Shown one piece after another: positions 23,958-36,959 of a DNA stretch of 64,000 nt. The DNA is from Xestospongia muta (taxonomy: Eukaryota; Porifera; Demospongiae; Haplosclerida; Petrosiidae). A model generated the notes under the pieces. That model saw only the letters and a program-made list of their open reading frames with translations, did not search any database and was not told where the DNA came from. The position numbers and the translations under genes are program-made. The stretch lies in contig OY848918.1 of assembly GCA_963693285.1 (NCBI GenBank), forward strand, positions 496,001-560,000. The letters run 5' to 3'. Position 1 is the first letter of the stretch. The number at the start of each line of letters is the position of its first letter.

Positions 23958-26900
23958 TCATTTAATATTATCATATACATCAGTACTATCTTGATATATT
24001 GTCTCATAAACTGGAGGAGTAATCAGTGATGATTGTTGTTCCACTGTACTATATGATATATTCTCTGTTACTTCAATTGATGACTGGTCATCTGGTCCTT
24101 TAGTTATACCATATGCTTCATTTTGTACTGAGAAGAACTCTTTTATTGTTGGACTAGTCTCACCTCTACTCTCTTTAGTACTGGACACTAGTAGAACATA
24201 CACACATACACATAGTGGTAAAAGTTACTAATATATAGTACTAATATGATAACAATACTAATAATAACACCAGCAATAACTACATTATATTTTGAGAAAA
24301 AGATGCTTATTTCTATAACATTGTAAATGACATGTACATATTATGACATTGTACACATAACATGACATACCTTTATTTTTATATAAGATATAGATGATAA
24401 TAAGTCCAACAAGAACAACAATAGCTATTAAAATAATAATAGTAATAACAACACCAACAATAGCTCCGTCACTTATTCCTAAATGTAAGAGAGAGATATA
24501 TTATACAACAATAGTAATGACTTACTACTAGGATTACTTTCTGTAGGGGGACTTGTGGGTGTGGTTGATATTGTAATCGATATTGAAGGTACTACTGTGG
24601 TAGTAGGTGTGGTTGATGGTCCTACAGTTGATGTGGTGATGATGGATGTAGTAGTAGAACAACAAATAATATAAATTATATTATATAGCCATTAAAGAGC
24701 TCTATCTTATACACACACAAACATTGATAACCTCTCTATTATCAGGGCTACTATGATAACATCTTCAGTTATTGTACATATTGTTTAGTAAAGTAATAAT
24801 AAGAGTAGACTCACTTGGTTGGATAATGATCTCTCCAGTTGTCTTGGTAACTTTAGAAGAACCATATTTGTTTGTACTTGTAATATTAAATGAGAATGAT
24901 CCTCCATTAGTTAATACAATAGTAAGAGGTACTATAGTATTACTGATATACTTCATAAAAGAAAAGCTCTCACTTTCTACAATAGACTTATCACTTATAT
25001 TAATAATAGTTACATTGAACTGGAAGCTAGTATTGTCACCAGGTGAATGTGTACGAACCTCAAGAATCACTTGACCAGGAAATGAGGTAGTTGATATTAG
25101 TTCAGGTATTGATGGTATACCTATTGTATAATATAATATATTGATGATATTGTGATTATGTAATAATTGAATATATTGTTTTAACTAACAAATTTATAAC
25201 TTACTTGTTTTTATGTTAGTAATTATAATACTATAAATTAAGTTAGTTACATAAACTATCAATACTACCATATACCATATATGGTAATATTACCTTCAGT
25301 AGGTATAATATTGGAGATGTTCCTCATATCAGTACCATTAGTATTGATAGCAGTAACACTACAGTAGTATCTCTCTCCAGCAAACACTGGACCTACACTA
25401 GTACTACCCATCAAATTATCATCAACACATCCACTTATATTAGAACATGATAACATATTATAAAGTTGATTTGAACTACCCTCTCCATCAATAACACAAT
25501 ACACCTCTACATCATCAATATCTTGACCTCCAGTATGACGAAATCTCCATGATATATTAATATTACCATTAGATGAAATAACATTGACTGTCTGGAACAT
25601 TGGAGCTAACAGATAACAGAGATATATCATATATACACACATTGATATAACACAATTACCTCCTCTCATTGTCGTAAAGGTAATTGGATCACTGGGTTCA
25701 CTCTCTAATAGACCAATGGTGTCTCCCATGGTAACAGCTACAACAGTAACATTATATGTAGTACTGGGAATAATGCCCCTGATAATTAGTGTAGTATTAG
25801 TAGTATTTAAGATGACATCAGAGGGAGGAGGTGGTACCATCACAACATGATAATAATTAACAGTTGGAGTACCCAGTTCATTAGGAGGTGACCATGTTAG
25901 TTTGACACTTGTATCAGTCACATCCATCTCTCTCACATTAAGAGGAGGACCAGGTATCACTGATAAGAGAGAGTATCATAATTTATGACAACAGTAATGA
26001 TATTATCTATATACCTGCTATAATGAGTTGGACTGTTTGATAGAGACCTGATCCTATACCATTACTAACAATACAGGTATATGTACCATTATCTTCATTG
26101 GTAACATTAGTAATTGTAATTTCTCCATCTACTGATGTATTAAAATGACCACCAGGAGATATGACTGTATTATCTGGACCAGTCCAAGTCACATTAGGTA
26201 CAGGATTACCCTCTATATCAGTAAATGCTATCAAAGTCACTGTATTACCAGATAGTACTAGTTGAGATCTTCCATCTCTTGTAGCAGTAGGAACGTCTGT
26301 TAATACATACATAATACTTAAAAGTTTATTGTATTATTAAATGTTTACTTACATTGTACATCTAGTATAAAACTAGTGGTAGTTGATCCAGCATCATTAC
26401 TAACAGTAAGTGTATAGTTACCAGACTGGTTACGTTGAACATTAGTAAGTGTTATAATGAAGTCTGTTAGTATAATATCATTACTACCATTAGATAGTAG
26501 AGATTGACCCTCGTGTGTCCACTGTGATGTTAGTAGAGGAGGGAATGGAGTATTAGCTCCTCCTACAGTTAGGTCCACTGTAATATTATTACCCTCTATT
26601 ATTACTTGAGTATCAGTAGAACTTAACAAAGATGGGAGGACTAGATAAATAAAATTTAATTTGATTAAATTTATTTTATTGATATCATACCTGGAAAACC
26701 AAAGTTGAATTCTCTTAAAGTTTGTCCTAATGGTCCACACATCAGTTGTGAGAGATTAAACACATTTGTAAAATTGAGTATAGTGAAGTTAGTACGATAA
26801 GTTGTTACTGAATTTGGTACTAATTCTCCTGTAACTGTAGCCTTACCTACTAAAAATGCTGGCTGTGTAATCACTTCATTGGTATAAGTTAATCCAAGTA

Positions 26901-27105
26901 GTGATCCATCACTTTGTCTTTTAATTAGCCATCTTGTTTGTCTTTGAATACTGCTACTGAATACCATACAATAAAGAGATACATTGAGTGTTCCTTCATC
27001 AGCAAACACATAAGCTGGACCACTATCAGTATTAGGAACAGTTGTGTAAGTCACTTGACCTAATGTTAGAGATAATGATAACAGAACTAAAAGTGCTATG
27101 ACCAT
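23958..27105 (-). CDS. A-type Ig/FN3 receptor with TM1 anchor (MVIALLVLL family)
   Basis: Predicted 778 residues. Exons: 26691-27105, 26353-26640, 26015-26296, 25660-25959, 25294-25605, 24815-25120, 24526-24621 (stalk), 24371-24478 (TM1) and 23958-24187 (tail). The start is the ATG at 27105 (MVIALLVLLSLSLTLGQ); the upstream extension begins with TTG. Ig-like domain to 138 (LYCMV ... LMCGP), Ig to 234 and 328, FN3 to 428 and 532, FN3-C to 634, stalk to 666, TM1 to 702, tail with ISYSTV and YETI-x7-YDNI. Downstream of TM1 only half of the second TM exon remains (about 24235-24290) and its donor is deleted, so TM1 must be the anchor. Confidence 0.85.
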
Positions 27106-27120
27106 CTTCAGCAATAATAA

Positions 27121-27136
27121 AGGAGGTGTGGCTGCA
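27121..27136 (-). promoter_or_regulatory. GCAGCCACACCTCCTTT upstream block
   Basis: Conserved word about 17-30 bp upstream of the ATG at 27105, with conserved AAAAGTTATAACTTCAAG just before it. The same block in the same order precedes 61738. Likely core promoter by position; not tested. Confidence 0.45.
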
Positions 27137-27178
27137 TACTTGAAGTTATAACTTTTAATAATTCATACTATTATGTTA

Positions 27179-27321
27179 TCATATACATATGTAGAACTCT
27201 CTTCAGCAGCTAGTACAGAAGTCTGACCATCTTGTGAGACAGGATATGTTGACAATCCATTAGAATTATCTAACAGACTTACAAGACCCAACACAACAGC
27301 TACTACATGTAGATACTCCAT
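27179..27321 (-). pseudogene. Remnant of a MEYLHVV signal exon
   Basis: ATG at 27321 opens the same signal sequence as the gene at 23901, but the exon breaks off near 27186 into a scrap of tail sequence. Its variant end (GRAACTCTCTTCAGC in plus sense near 27190-27205) is shared with 29290-29310, so both relics descend from one deletion event. Confidence 0.75.
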
Positions 27322-27378
27322 AATTTATGTTATGTAAACATCCTCTAGTTATTATGTGTAATAGAATTCATATAAGAT

Positions 27379-27740
27379 CATTTAATATTATCATATACAT
27401 CAGTACTATCTTGATTTATCATATACATCAGTACTATCTTGATGTATCATATACATCAGTATTATTACAACAATTAAGATAACAACTATTGGTACTAGGA
27501 AGATAATAATACTAATAATAATACCAGCAATAACTACATCACTTAGTACTAAACCAAATTAAGTCAAATCTTGCTGGAATGTCTCCTCCCCCACCACATC
27601 CAATTTGAGTATTATCAAATGTACTATAGAATTTTAAGATAGTAAGTTTAGTTGGAAATGTATTAATATCTTCAAAAAAGTAGTTCTCAAATCCAACACT
27701 TCCTGATCCATTAGTTAGAAAGAAAAATATAGGAGACATC
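27379..27740 (-). pseudogene. Collapsed receptor: half signal exon joined to TM and tail scraps
   Basis: 27545-27740 is the second half of an MMSVLV-type signal/Ig exon (IGCGGGGD near its end). It is joined at about 27550 straight into a B-type TM exon (27465-27550), which is followed by a tail end that has been expanded into three partial copies. All ectodomain exons in between are deleted and no open frame links the parts. Confidence 0.75.
27389..27462. repeat. 28-bp tandem repeat, about 2.7 copies
   Basis: The unit tatcatatacatcagtact followed by atcttgat is repeated with a 28-bp step. It corresponds to the tail segment encoding QDSTDVYD, so the repeat arose by local slippage in the ITAM-coding region of a dead tail exon. 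Confidence 0.8.
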
Positions 27741-28985
27741 TCAGGTCTAATGTTTAATTAACACAAATTATCATATCGTTGCATTTATTGAGCATATAAG
27801 AGCACATATAGCTAATGTCATCACAGGTAATGCTAACAAGATTGTCCAAGCAACACAGAGACAGAGAGAACAATAAAGGTTTGTATGAACTATTGGTCAT
27901 TGTGGTTGTAGAGAGAGAGAGAGAGAGCTCCAGACTATGTAATGGAAAAGAGACAGTATATGTGTGTGTATGGATAAGAAAGGATAGGTATGAAAACCAA
28001 CGTACATACATATACAATAGAAATGCTGTCTCTTAATTGATAAAACCATTTTCTTTTATAGAAGGAAACCAGGCTGTTGGGATTAGTTCAGCCTCAAGTA
28101 CCTAATGCCAACAAATATTGTGAGTATACTCTTTAATAAAACTGATATGTGACCACAAATACAAAATGGTACCTACAGTGTAAAAATTAATATGTTATTT
28201 TAACAACTAATTTGTACTTTACATTGGTGGATTATTATGGAATGTAGAATTTTCATGAATTACTCACTCTATAATTGTTGCTTTTAACTCACAAACAAAT
28301 TTTACTCACAAACAAATTTCAAACAAATGCTTGCATATAACCAGTTGGTACATAGCCATCTTGAATAGGAACTCTATGAAATTTAGCATGCAGAGGGCCA
28401 ATCATTGAGCTTCTCACGTACAAAATTCAAATAATTTCTTGGCCACATGGTAACCATTCATGTGCTAAGGTTTACTCGAGATTTGTTTGTGCATTAGTTA
28501 CCATTTTCATATTAGTTACCAAAGTATTGTGTATTATCATGTGATAGCTGTACTTTACTTTATTTACTTTATTTTATCAGTGAAACAACCAGTGGGTAAA
28601 CAGATAGAACAAAAGGAAGAAGGAAAGGTTAGGAAATACTATGATAATACCAGAGTTAGTAAATTCAGATGTTGTTCTAACTACCAGAATATAATTAATT
28701 TAGAGTTGAAATAAGGATAAGAGACTCTTGAGTTGTATATTAGTAATAAAATTAACATATTTTTAAATATAAAACAAGCGACTAAACAATTTTATAAACT
28801 ACTCCATCAAAGATCTGTTATTAGATGACTAATAAACAAACATACAATTATCAGTAGTAAGTTGTTGGATAACTTTTCTCTTTCTCTCTCAACACACAGA
28901 TACTTGATTATTCAGAGATCAATTTAGATATTCTGACTAATTGGTGGAAAGCTGTCATAAAAAAGACTATGTGAGACACCACATA
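27741..28985. other. Intergenic, no recognised gene
   Basis: About 1.2 kb unlike the receptor array, with a short (GA)n tract at 27911-27928. Open frames here are short and lack recognisable motifs. It may be an insertion or unique spacer. Confidence 0.5.
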
Positions 28986-28999
28986 ATAACAATTACAAT

Positions 29000-29419
29000 A
29001 ATGATTTACTGGAGGTACTCCTGTAGTAGTAGAAGTTGGTTCTACATTATTAATACATAAATTACATGTACTTATTGAAATTACATTGAAGTATTTGGTA
29101 CAATCATAATAATTGAAGAGTTTTCTGACTGTTCTGAGTTCCCATATATATTACTAGATATAACAATGAATTGATATCTTCCTGGACTTAGTTCTATTTC
29201 AATAGTAGCATTTATACTAACTCCATTAAACTCTGATAATTGTGGTATCACATTGATCATAGTCTGGTTAATACCCACTACCACGTTTGTAGAACTCTCT
29301 TCAGCAGCTAGTACAGAAGTCTGACCATCTTGTGAGACAGGATATGTTGACAATCCATTAGAATTATCTAATACACTTACAAGACCCAACACAACAGCTA
29401 CTACATGTAGATACTCCAT
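29000..29419 (-). pseudogene. Signal exon fused in frame to FN3-C, truncated
   Basis: ATG at 29419 opens the MEYLHVV signal sequence. After about 43 codons the exon continues in frame into the middle of a B-type FN3-C exon (VVVGINQT at the joint, near 29283). All Ig and FN3 exons between were deleted. The FN3-C donor is mutated (GTAAGT to ATACTT in minus sense near 29095). Only part of a stalk exon (29005-29045) follows before unrelated DNA. No TM or tail, so not a functional receptor, though a 112-codon secreted frame remains open. Confidence 0.75.
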
Positions 29420-29475
29420 AATTTATGTTATGTAAACATCCTCTAGTTATTATGTGTAATAGAATTCATATAATA

Positions 29476-32196
29476 TCATTTAATATTATCATATACATCA
29501 GTACTATCTTGATATATTGTCTCATAAACTGGAGGAGTAATCAGTGATGATTGTTGTTCCACTGTACTATATGATATATTCTCTGTTACTTCAATTGATG
29601 ACTGATCATCTGGTCCTTTAGTTATACCATATGCTTCATTTTGTACTGAGAAGAACTCTTTTATCACTGGACTAGTCTCACCTCTACTCTCTTTAGTACT
29701 GGACACTAATAGAACACACACATACACACAGTGGTAATAGTTACTACTATATAGTACTGACCTTTATATATAAAGATTATTATAACAATTAAGATAACAA
29801 CTATTAGTACTAGGAAGATAATAATACTGATAATAATACCAGCAATAACTACATCACTTAGTACTAGATATAAAAGAGAGAGATATAATCAACAACACTA
29901 GTAATATATATAACTTACTACTAGCTCCACTATCTGTAGACTGGGGACTTCTTATAGTGGGTGTGACTGTTGGTCCTATATTATTAATACATAAATGACA
30001 TGTACTTTTTGCAATTACAGTGACTTACTTGGTACAACCATAATGAATGAAGAGTTTCCTGACTCTTCTGATTTACCATATATATTACTAGATATAACAA
30101 TGAATTGATATCTTCCTGGACTTAGTTCTACTTTGATAGTAGCATTTATACTAACTCCATTAAACTCTGATAATTGTGGTGTCACACTCATCATAGTCTG
30201 GTTAATACCCACTACAATAATAATGTACTGGAAAGTAGAGACATCAGTTATACCAGAATACATTGTATAGATATAAAGGATAGTTTGACCTGGAGGATCT
30301 CCTGATACTGAACTAATAATAGGTTTAGATGGAATACCTACATTATATTATAATAACAATACTATAGTTGATATATACTACTTACCAGTCATAACATTAA
30401 TATTGTTACTTCTCATCATATCATTACCAATACTATTAGTAACAGTTACTATACAACTGTAGTTTGTACCAGCAGTTACTGGACCTACTGATATACTCTG
30501 TACAATACAGTCACTCATTGAAGTACATAATAAAGTGTTAATAAGTTCACTAGAATTACCACTCTCTTCTAGTTCTTCACAAGATATAGTGATGTTATTT
30601 AATGGAATACCTCCAGTATGTATAAATGTCCACTTTACACTCAGATTACCATTAACATTAGTTAATAGAACACTTTGTAGTTCAGGAACTAGACACAACA
30701 TAATAACTACATTATAACTGATCATTACTTACCTGTTGATGTAGTGTTAAAGATAACAACAGTACTAGAGTTACTAGATAATGTTCCCAATACATTATGT
30801 GTAGAATAAGCTCTCACTCTTACAGAATACTGTGTATTAGGATATAGACCAGTTATCATTACACTGTTAATAAAGGTAGGATCTGTACTATTAGTAGCAG
30901 TATAATTTATCATTATAGTTGATAAACCATTAGTTAAGGGATCTAACATCACTGTAAACAGAGAGAGAGGTGATGTACCCAGTACAGCTGGATTACGCCA
31001 TATTAGATTAACTGTAGTAGATCCTGGATCATCTATAACACTAACTTCTCGTGGTTGTGAGGGAGGATCTGTAACAGAGAGAATGTAACAAGTACAAATA
31101 AAGACTTTACTTACCAACAACTACTAGTTCAATGATATTACTAATAGACAAAGTAGTATTAACTACTGTGTTCTCTAATGTATTATTATAATAACCAGTA
31201 TCACTTAATAATACTGATGTAATCATAAGTTGACCTAATATATCAGTGTTAAATCTTCCACCTGATGATATAGATAACCCTCCATCTTTACTCCAACTAG
31301 ATGAGGGGATAGGATTACCGCTTACGTTAGTATATGATGTAATAATCACATCATTATTAGTGATAACATATACTGGTCCACTTTGTACTATACCTTCAGG
31401 ATCATCTATAATAAACACACAGTTATATTATATTATAATACGAGAGATATGTTACTTACATTGTACATCTAGTATGAAGTATCCTGTTGAGTTACCCCCT
31501 TCATTAGATGCTATCATACTATAATTACCAGACTGAGAACGAGACACAGATGAGAAGGTAATATATGGGTATACTGATATATTAGGATTAGTACTATCAG
31601 GACTAATGACCACTTCATTATAGAACCAAGTAAACTGAGGTAAGAGAGGATAACCTGTTGTGTTCTCAATATTAAATGAAAAGGTAGTGTTCTCTATCAC
31701 AGACTGTGGGACAGACACTTGATGAAGTATAGGAGGTTCTGAAGATATTAATAATGTATATATTATAATGATGTAATGATGACATACTGATTAATTTCAA
31801 GTCAAATCTTGCTGCAATTTGGCCTGCTGAACCACATCCAATTTGAGTATTATCAAATGTACTAGAGAAGTCTAAGATAGTAAGATTAGTTGCAAATGTA
31901 TTAATATCATAAACATAGTAGTTCTCAAATCCAGCACTACCCGATCCATTAGTTAGAAATAAAATAAATATATTAGACATCCCAGGTCTAATGAGTGTCC
32001 ATTGTGTTGATCTTACAGCTCCATCACTTAGTCTGGTCACTCTACAATACAACTCAACATTAGGAGTGTTTTCTACAGCAGCTATCACAGGATTAGTACC
32101 ATCACTACCTTCAGGGATAGTTGTAGCATTGAAGTTTTGTGCTTGAATGTTCACATAGCATACTGCTAGTAAGATAAATACTTCAACAGACATCAT
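29476..32196 (-). CDS. B-type Ig/FN3 receptor with short stalk
   Basis: Predicted 771 residues. Exons: 31788-32196, 31460-31738, 31115-31405, 30733-31068, 30386-30688, 30029-30337, 29919-29975 (stalk), 29762-29863 (TM) and 29476-29705 (tail). Start at the ATG at 32196 (MMSVEVFILLAVCYVNIQAQ); the longer frame lacks an ATG further up. Ig-like domain to 136 (LYCRV ... IGCGSAG), Ig to 229 and 326, FN3 to 438 and 539, FN3-C to 642, TM 662-695. The stalk exon is 57 bp instead of 87, a clean 30-bp in-frame loss of its Thr/Pro segment. The tail is standard with ISYSTV and YETI-x7-YDNI. Confidence 0.87.
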
Positions 32197-32229
32197 CAAA
32201 CAGTAAGACACCTAATACACACTCAGTCT

Positions 32230-33860
32230 GATTTTAACGTGGGACGGACAGCCAAGAAGAGGTTGGACAAAAAGGTGTGGATTAATTATAATATTGAATA
32301 CTCAAATATTTATTTTAACTACATTGTTAAATAGCAATGACTGCAGCTACAAAGATCACAAGAAGACTATAAAATGATTATCAAAAGAAAAGTACTGGCT
32401 GTTCCTTGTTTACAAAAAAAACATAACAAGTATACAGAATATACTTCACTTAACTGTGCTACAGATCTGATTTTGTAGTTTTGTAATGTTTCCACAAATT
32501 GACTTTGAAGCACTTATTTTAAGCAGAATGATACATTTTGAAGATTGACCAGTATGTTACTGGTTTTAACCTTCATTCTTCAAGGTAACAATTGAATATT
32601 ATATATATCATTGCCTCTTCATTAAATTTAGTTGAGTTAAAAATATTTCTACTGTTATATCTCTCAGCCCAAAAGCCTTGATTGTTTTGACAACCTTCCA
32701 ATACACAGAAAGCTGTTCAAATATTGGTTGTTTCAAGCATTTATCTCATTCCCATTCTTATTCATGTATTGAAGTTTAAGAGTTGTAGCTTACAACAAGT
32801 GTTTTTATGTTATTATATTCAGTGTTGTGTGTGAATGTTTTGATACTAAGTCTTTTGAAATACTGAGATGATTAGTCAAACTCACTAGCTTTAAATAAAA
32901 GATGTATTGTCTTCAATATTCTTCTGTTAAAGTAATTATATTTATAGTTCTATGTTTATTGAGAACAAGTCAGAACTCTACATAGTCATCAATAAACAGG
33001 AACTTGGTTTTGTCCATTATATTTCCTATAATGGATCTGTTTTCACTTTAGGATGTTTGTTTGCAACCTTAAAGAGGAAAGTAATTTGTTCCTTGTATAC
33101 AAAAATTACAAGTATATAGAATATACTGAGTAGCATTTAAGGCTTAGATAATACCACCTCTTCATCTTACCTACATTAAGTTGTTCTTTTAACTGTGCTA
33201 CTGCTGTGAATTTGTATAAAAACAGCATTTGTAATAATAAAAAAGTTGTCAAAGAAAACACAATAATAATATATAGAAAAAAGTAATAGCAATAGTTTGC
33301 TGTTTAAGCAAAACATAAAAATGCCACATAAAGTTGTTGTCAAAATACACGATAACAATAATTAATAAACTTCTAGTTAAAAAACAAATAATTTTTAAAA
33401 ATAAAATGACACATATTTTTACTTTAATTAGTAAGTGTAAAGACATATAGTATTTATTAGGGATGAAGTGAGGATAGAAGTGCATCAATTATTATCAATT
33501 ATAATATTTGGAGGTTCAGTTCCTGTATGGATAATGAAGATATAGTAATGAATACTTTAAATTATCATATCTTCTAAGATTTAATATAATAACTACATGT
33601 ATATACAACTATTTCATACATGGACTCTACAAAAACCTTTTTATATCTAAAAAGCTTTACAATGTACTAAAAGTTAAAAAAAGATCTAACCAATTTGTCT
33701 ACAGACTGAGAGATATCTGATTGTTTCACAATAATAAATAATAATAAATCATGTTAAACACCACTATATGAATAATCAAATAAACGTTTAAAATTTATGC
33801 ATGTGCTACTTGTGTTCTTTGTACTTCATATGAACAGATGTATTGTATGAATTATTGATT
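32230..33860. other. Long intergenic, AT-rich, with a degenerate direct repeat
   Basis: No receptor exon or plausible gene. A segment near 32398-32470 (TTCCTTGTTTACAAAA ... CAAGTATACAGAATATAC ... CTGTGCTAC) recurs imperfectly at 33089-33205, about 690 bp away, so part of the spacer is an old direct duplication. The open frames around 33176-33488 are AT-rich, hydrophobic by composition and lack motifs. Confidence 0.5.
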
Positions 33861-33867
33861 TGTCTTA

Positions 33868-34022
33868 CTAGTTGGAGTAGCAACCAATATCAGCTATATC
33901 ACTACAACAATCATTCCAGTTGTGACAATGTTGATCACAATAGCATCCATTATTTTCACATTTTAGTGAAACGGACCATTTACAACATCCAGAATAGTTG
34001 AGTTTAAGTGCTGAACATGAAC
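33868..34022 (-). CDS. Somatomedin-B-like cysteine-rich exon
   Basis: A phase-1 exon bounded by tttattttag at 34022 encodes about 50 residues with the spacing GCC ... GCYCDQHCHNWNDCCSDIADIGC. CxCDxxC followed by DCC and a final C is the hallmark of the somatomedin-B fold, a small disulphide-rich extracellular module. The frame meets TAG at 33868-33870, which overlaps a possible donor (A|GTAAGA), so it may be a terminal exon or may splice onward. No signal or TM exon could be attached. Sits between two receptor genes. Confidence 0.6.
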
Positions 34023-34675
34023 CTAAAATAAAAATACGAACAACTTGATTAACTTATAGTGCTCAACTATCTTCAGTAATAGTTGATATAAGTGAAGTAA
34101 GTAACAGGTGTTGCTAGTGAAGGTTTGATTATTGTGTATGATTAAGAATGATAATAAAAATGATGATTGTTATATCATGTATTGGATAATTATCACATCA
34201 GTAATTGTATATTGTTACTACTTCATACGTGAACTGTTAGAAAACAATCAAACAAATAACAAATAAACAAAAACCATCCAATCAGAAGTTATTATATTAA
34301 GAAATAGATTTTGATTTGATGTATAATGTCCAGACATCACAATCAGTTTAGTGGTTTAAATAAAATTTGTATAATATGGTTCATGTGCACACGAAATAAG
34401 GAATTTCACTAAAGTAATCTCTTTACTAAGTGGTCATGCATTCTTTTTCCACTCAAGTATATCTAACAATATATTTCATTAATCCTAACAGTAAGTACTT
34501 TCATGATGTGTTTGAATGATTATTACTTAGAACCAGTCCGTCTAAAAAAATAATAAACAATAATTGACCACAATATGAATAATTAATTAGGTTAATATTT
34601 TTTGGTGCATGTGCTACTTGTATTATATTTACTAGTGAACACTGATGTATTGTATGAGCTGTTGATTTGCCTTAC

Positions 34676-34868
34676 CAAGTGTAACAGTTGGAGTAGGTGA
34701 AGGTAAGGAAGAAGATATAGGATGACAACCAATATCAGCTACATCATTACAACAATTGTTCCACTTATGACAATATTGATCACAAAAGCATCCATTATTT
34801 GAACAACTTTTTTGAAAGAGACCATACACAACATCCAAAATAGCTGAGATTAAGTGCCAGACATGAAC
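34676..34868 (-). pseudogene. Second somatomedin-B-like exon with one-base frameshift
   Basis: Paralogue of the exon at 33868 with GCFCDQYCHKWNNCCNDVADIGC and then a Ser/Pro/Thr linker (SSSLPSPTPTVT) before a GTAAGG donor. An A6 run near 34807-34812 carries one base more than the other copy; removing it would make the exon 192 bp and symmetric in phase 1. An internal ATG would bypass the shift but loses two N-terminal cysteines. Confidence 0.6.
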
Positions 34869-34919
34869 CTAAAATAAACATATGGACAACATATGATTTA
34901 ATTAGTAGTGTTCATTTAC

Positions 34920-34961
34920 CTTGAGGGACAGGAGGTGTAGGTAAAGGTTTGATTGTTGTGT
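34920..34961 (-). CDS. Short Thr/Pro linker exon
   Basis: A 42-bp phase-1 exon between tatatag and GTAAAT encodes TTIKPLPTPPVPQ. It lies 52 bp upstream of the second somatomedin-B-like exon, so the two could belong to one modular gene. A degenerate copy lies near 34095-34140 before the other somatomedin-B exon, implying a duplicated two-exon cassette. Confidence 0.45.
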
Positions 34962-34969
34962 CTATATAA

Positions 34970-35594
34970 GAATGATAATAAAAGAGAAGACTATTATATC
35001 ATGGAAGGGATAATCATCTAACAATCACTGCAGCTACAACAATAAAAAGGCTGCAAGACAAATCTATTATTACAGGAAGCAAATGGTTATTGAAGAAAGT
35101 ATTCCTTTAATACACCTGTTATAACATACACAGTAGCTATCATATTTTATACACTATTCATAATTGAGAGTTAACTTATATCATGTCTGTGAAGTATGGT
35201 TGTTAGGAATTTAATGAATGTACTATTATAAATTATTTATTAACAATAATTTGAAATACTTTGTATTTAGTTTTCAATTTATTGTCTATAAATATATGTT
35301 GTTTAATTCTACTAGTTATAATATACACAGTAACATTGATATATGTACTGTAATATATTGGCTGGATTAAACAGTTAACTTCTAATTAGTTGAACTAGTT
35401 TGTTATGTATTTAATGTATACATTATTAACACTTTATTAAAAATAGAATCATTTTGTGTGTTAGTTTTCAATTTATTGTCTATAGACAATATATGTTGTC
35501 TAAACATTGTATTTAGAAAATTATATATACAACTGAAGTGTACCTGAATGTTTAGAGTTTTTAAATCAATAATACATACAGTGGTAATAGTTAC
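34970..35594. other. Intergenic; fragments of shared receptor flanks
   Basis: Contains stretches similar to 13430-13640 and 62860-63050 (for example around 35150-35190 and 35265-35300). This is the usual DNA 3' of receptor tails, but the tail exon that should accompany the TM remnants to the right has been lost. Confidence 0.5.
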
Positions 35595-36747
35595 TACTAT
35601 ATAGTACCAACCTTTATATATCAAGATTATTACAACAATTAAGATAACAACTATTACTACTAGGAATATAATAATAATACTAATACTAATACCAGTAATA
35701 ACTACATTATATTTTGAGATAAATATGTCATTACTGATTTGTCCATTACATTAATGACATCTACTGAACCATGACATGCACATATCATGACATTGTACAC
35801 ATAACATGACATACCTTTATTTTCATATAAGATATAGAAGATAATAAGTCCAACAAGAACAACAATAGCCAGTAAGATAATAATAGCTATAGCAAATAGT
35901 GGAGCTATTGCTGGTATACCAGTAATAGCTCCACTATTTAGTCCTAATGTAAGAGAGATATAGTATAGAACAATAGTAATAACTTACCACTAGGACTGGT
36001 CTCTATAGGAGGACTTGAGGTGGGTGTGGTTGATACCATAATTGATATTGAAGGTACTATTGTGGTAGTAGGTGTGGTTGATGGTCCTACAGTTGATGTG
36101 GTGATTATGGATGTAGTAGTAGTAGAACAACAACTAATATAAATTATATTATGTAGCCATTAAAGGCCTCTATCTAATACACACATAAACACTGATAACC
36201 TTTTACAATTAGAACTACTATGATAACATCTCTAGTGATTGTACATATTGTTTAGTAAAGTAATAATAAGAGTAGACTCACTTGGTTGGATAATGATCTC
36301 TCCAGTTGTCATCGTAACCTCAGAAGAACCATATTTGTTTGTAGTTGTAATATTAAATGAGAATGATCCTCCATTAGTTAATACAATAGTAAGAGGTACT
36401 ATAGTATTACTGATATACTAGTAGCCATAATGTTTTCACTATTACGAGGTATCCCTGTATCATTTATATCAAAATCTAATAGGATTGGACTTTCTCCAAT
36501 TCTAGTGAGAATCCAGTTAGTAAAAGTAGGATTGTCATTAAAAGTCACTTCACAATATACTTTAATATTCATAGCACCCTCTACTGCAGCTAGTACAGGA
36601 GTCTGACCATCTTGTGAGACAAGGATATGTTGACAATCCATTAGAATTATATAATAGACACACTAGCCCTAACTCAACAGTAAGCATCATGTGTCCCATC
36701 TCCTTGAAGTGAATAAATTGAATATTCGGTAACATTTCCACAATCAC
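35595..36747 (-). pseudogene. Headless receptor remnant: signal half fused to FN3-C, TM1, TM2, no tail
   Basis: Order 5' to 3': a MEYLHVV-like signal/Ig exon with frameshifts (36421-36700, TYP then CLTRW out of frame), joined at about 36420 into the middle of an FN3-C exon (36282-36419), stalk 35988-36086, TM1 35815-35943 (enlarged to 129 bp, still a multiple of three) and TM2 near 35627-35705. The tail exon is missing. Deletion joint inside two exons mirrors those at 27550, 29283, 51735 and 62345. Confidence 0.75.
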
Positions 36748-36959
36748 GGAATTATACTATTATATTTTATACAAAACATGTTCTTTATTTCAAGGTGGAG
36801 GATAAATTTCATTCGTGTATTATATCAAACACTACTAGACAGCCAAAACTAGATAAGGTTTTAGTAAAATACGAAATATAATATAACGTTTTTTTAACGC
36901 AGATAAAAATGACAATAAGATGAACAATTACTAAAACATTACTAAAAATACAATTACAT

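Noticed and set aside
27754..28036. Overlapping frames on both strands around a GA-repeat
   Set aside because: Driven by the simple repeat and low complexity.
28487..28714. 75-codon plus-strand frame
   Set aside because: No motif, no plausible partner exons, in unique AT-rich spacer.
33176..33488. Hydrophobic minus-strand frames
   Set aside because: AT-rich DNA yields such Phe/Leu/Ile frames by chance; no signal peptide boundary, splice context or repeat of them elsewhere.
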